DNA from: Planctomycetota bacterium
GTDB lineage: Bacteria > Planctomycetota > UBA11346
NCBI GenBank assembly: GCA_013816415.1
Contig: JACDEN010000159.1
Location: forward strand, 1-6,497
Direction: 5' to 3'
DNA length: 6,497 nucleotides
Below, in pieces: positions 6,115 to 6,497 of the stretch. Each line of letters begins with the position of its first letter. Position 1 is the first letter of the stretch. The translations under genes were made by a program, and so were the position numbers. Below the pieces are notes generated by a model. It saw only the letters and a program-made list of their open reading frames with translations, searched no databases and was not told the origin of the DNA.

Positions 6115-6497
6115 GTGGAGTCCCCAGTGCCCTCGTCCTCCAACCCGCATCCACCGATGGCCGAACTGTGGGTCGATCCCGTCTCGGGGCTCGACGACGC
6201 CGACGGCGGGACGCGGGCCACCGCGCTGCGCACCATCGCCGCCGCCTGGCAGCGCATCCCACGCGACGGAGCCGACACCGACCACGGCTGGCGGATCTGG
6301 TTGTGCGCCGGCGTCCATGCCGCGGACGTCCGCGGATTCGCGACGCTCAACGACCGTCGCGGCAGCGAGTCCGCTCCGATCGAGATCATTGCCGCGGATC
6401 CGCCGCTCGACGTGCGCGTGCCGCCGATCGACGCCAACGACTGCAGCCATCTCAATCTGATCGGACTGACCATCGCCTCGGAATCGCTCGCGGGGGT
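6115..6497 (+). CDS. Parallel beta-helix (pectate-lyase-like) protein, N-terminal part (3' end outside window)
   Basis: An open frame continues to the right edge. From about residue 17 it reads LWVDPVSGLDDADGGTRATA, then LRTIAAAWQRIP, GWRIWLCAGVHA, and ESAPIEIIAADPP. This order (W/YVdp.sGlDd.dGgt....lrTi..A, then the G.h rung, then a pI.i.a turn) is the standard beginning of right-handed parallel beta-helix proteins, including polysaccharide lyases and surface proteins. HLNLIGLTIAS at the end is a typical helix rung. Catalytic residues would lie outside the window. The start is uncertain: GTG 6115 has an AGGAGG 14 bases upstream; ATG 6157 begins right at the domain but has no ribosome site; GTG 6019 and TTG 5914 are further in-frame options. 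None gives a clear signal peptide, which is odd for this mostly exported family. The N-terminus may be damaged, as the adjacent sigma factor is, or may carry a non-standard export signal. Confidence 0.75.
   Translation, partial: MESPVPSSSNPHPPMAELWVDPVSGLDDADGGTRATALRTIAAAWQRIPRDGADTDHGWRIWLCAGVHAADVRGFATLNDRRGSESAPIEIIAADPPLDVRVPPIDANDCSHLNLIGLTIASESLAG

Noticed and set aside
1..6497. CRISPR arrays, tRNA or rRNA genes, transposase genes
   Set aside because: I saw no regularly spaced direct repeats, cloverleaf-like segment, rRNA sequence or transposase motif on either strand.

Overview
The window is GC-rich and shows a strong G/C preference at third codon positions in its real genes. The gene content is an ECF sigma factor of the Rhodopirellula/Verrucomicrobium type, a FecR-domain partner fused to a thioredoxin-like module, a large secreted glycoside-hydrolase-like protein and a parallel beta-helix protein. 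This points to the Planctomycetota-Verrucomicrobiota-Lentisphaerota group, most likely Planctomycetota or Lentisphaerota. That assignment is inferred from protein families; there is no rRNA or other marker gene here.

Layout. Positions 1-2730 (minus strand) hold the first 910 codons of a multidomain exported protein that runs off the left edge: signal peptide, two carbohydrate-binding-like beta-sandwich domains, a GH123-type N-terminal sandwich and a TIM-barrel-like domain with a DEP motif. An 850-codon open frame lies antisense to it and is not a gene. Positions 2731-3015 are a divergent intergenic region. Positions 3016-3579 (plus) encode an intact ECF sigma factor, which overlaps by ATGA the start of a 653-residue membrane-anchored FecR-domain protein (3576-5537). 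That protein carries a thioredoxin-like domain without a CxxC pair and a further C-terminal domain.

Convergent with this operon, at about 5540-5867 on the minus strand, is the remnant of a second, different ECF sigma factor. Region 2 is well preserved, a frameshift lies near 5612, and region 4 is missing because the reading frame runs into the end of the FecR gene. Positions 5868-6114 contain several adjacent inverted repeats and a T6 run. From about 6115 (plus), a parallel beta-helix/pectate-lyase-like protein begins and runs off the right edge; its true start is unclear.

How the genes may work together: the sigma factor and FecR-domain protein look like a translationally coupled regulator and membrane-bound partner pair (known logic of ECF/FecR pairs). 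Their neighbours are secreted polysaccharide-active proteins, so control of glycan use or cell-surface functions is a reasonable but unproven inference. The most unusual points are the FecR-thioredoxin-like fusion and the broken second sigma factor butted against it.
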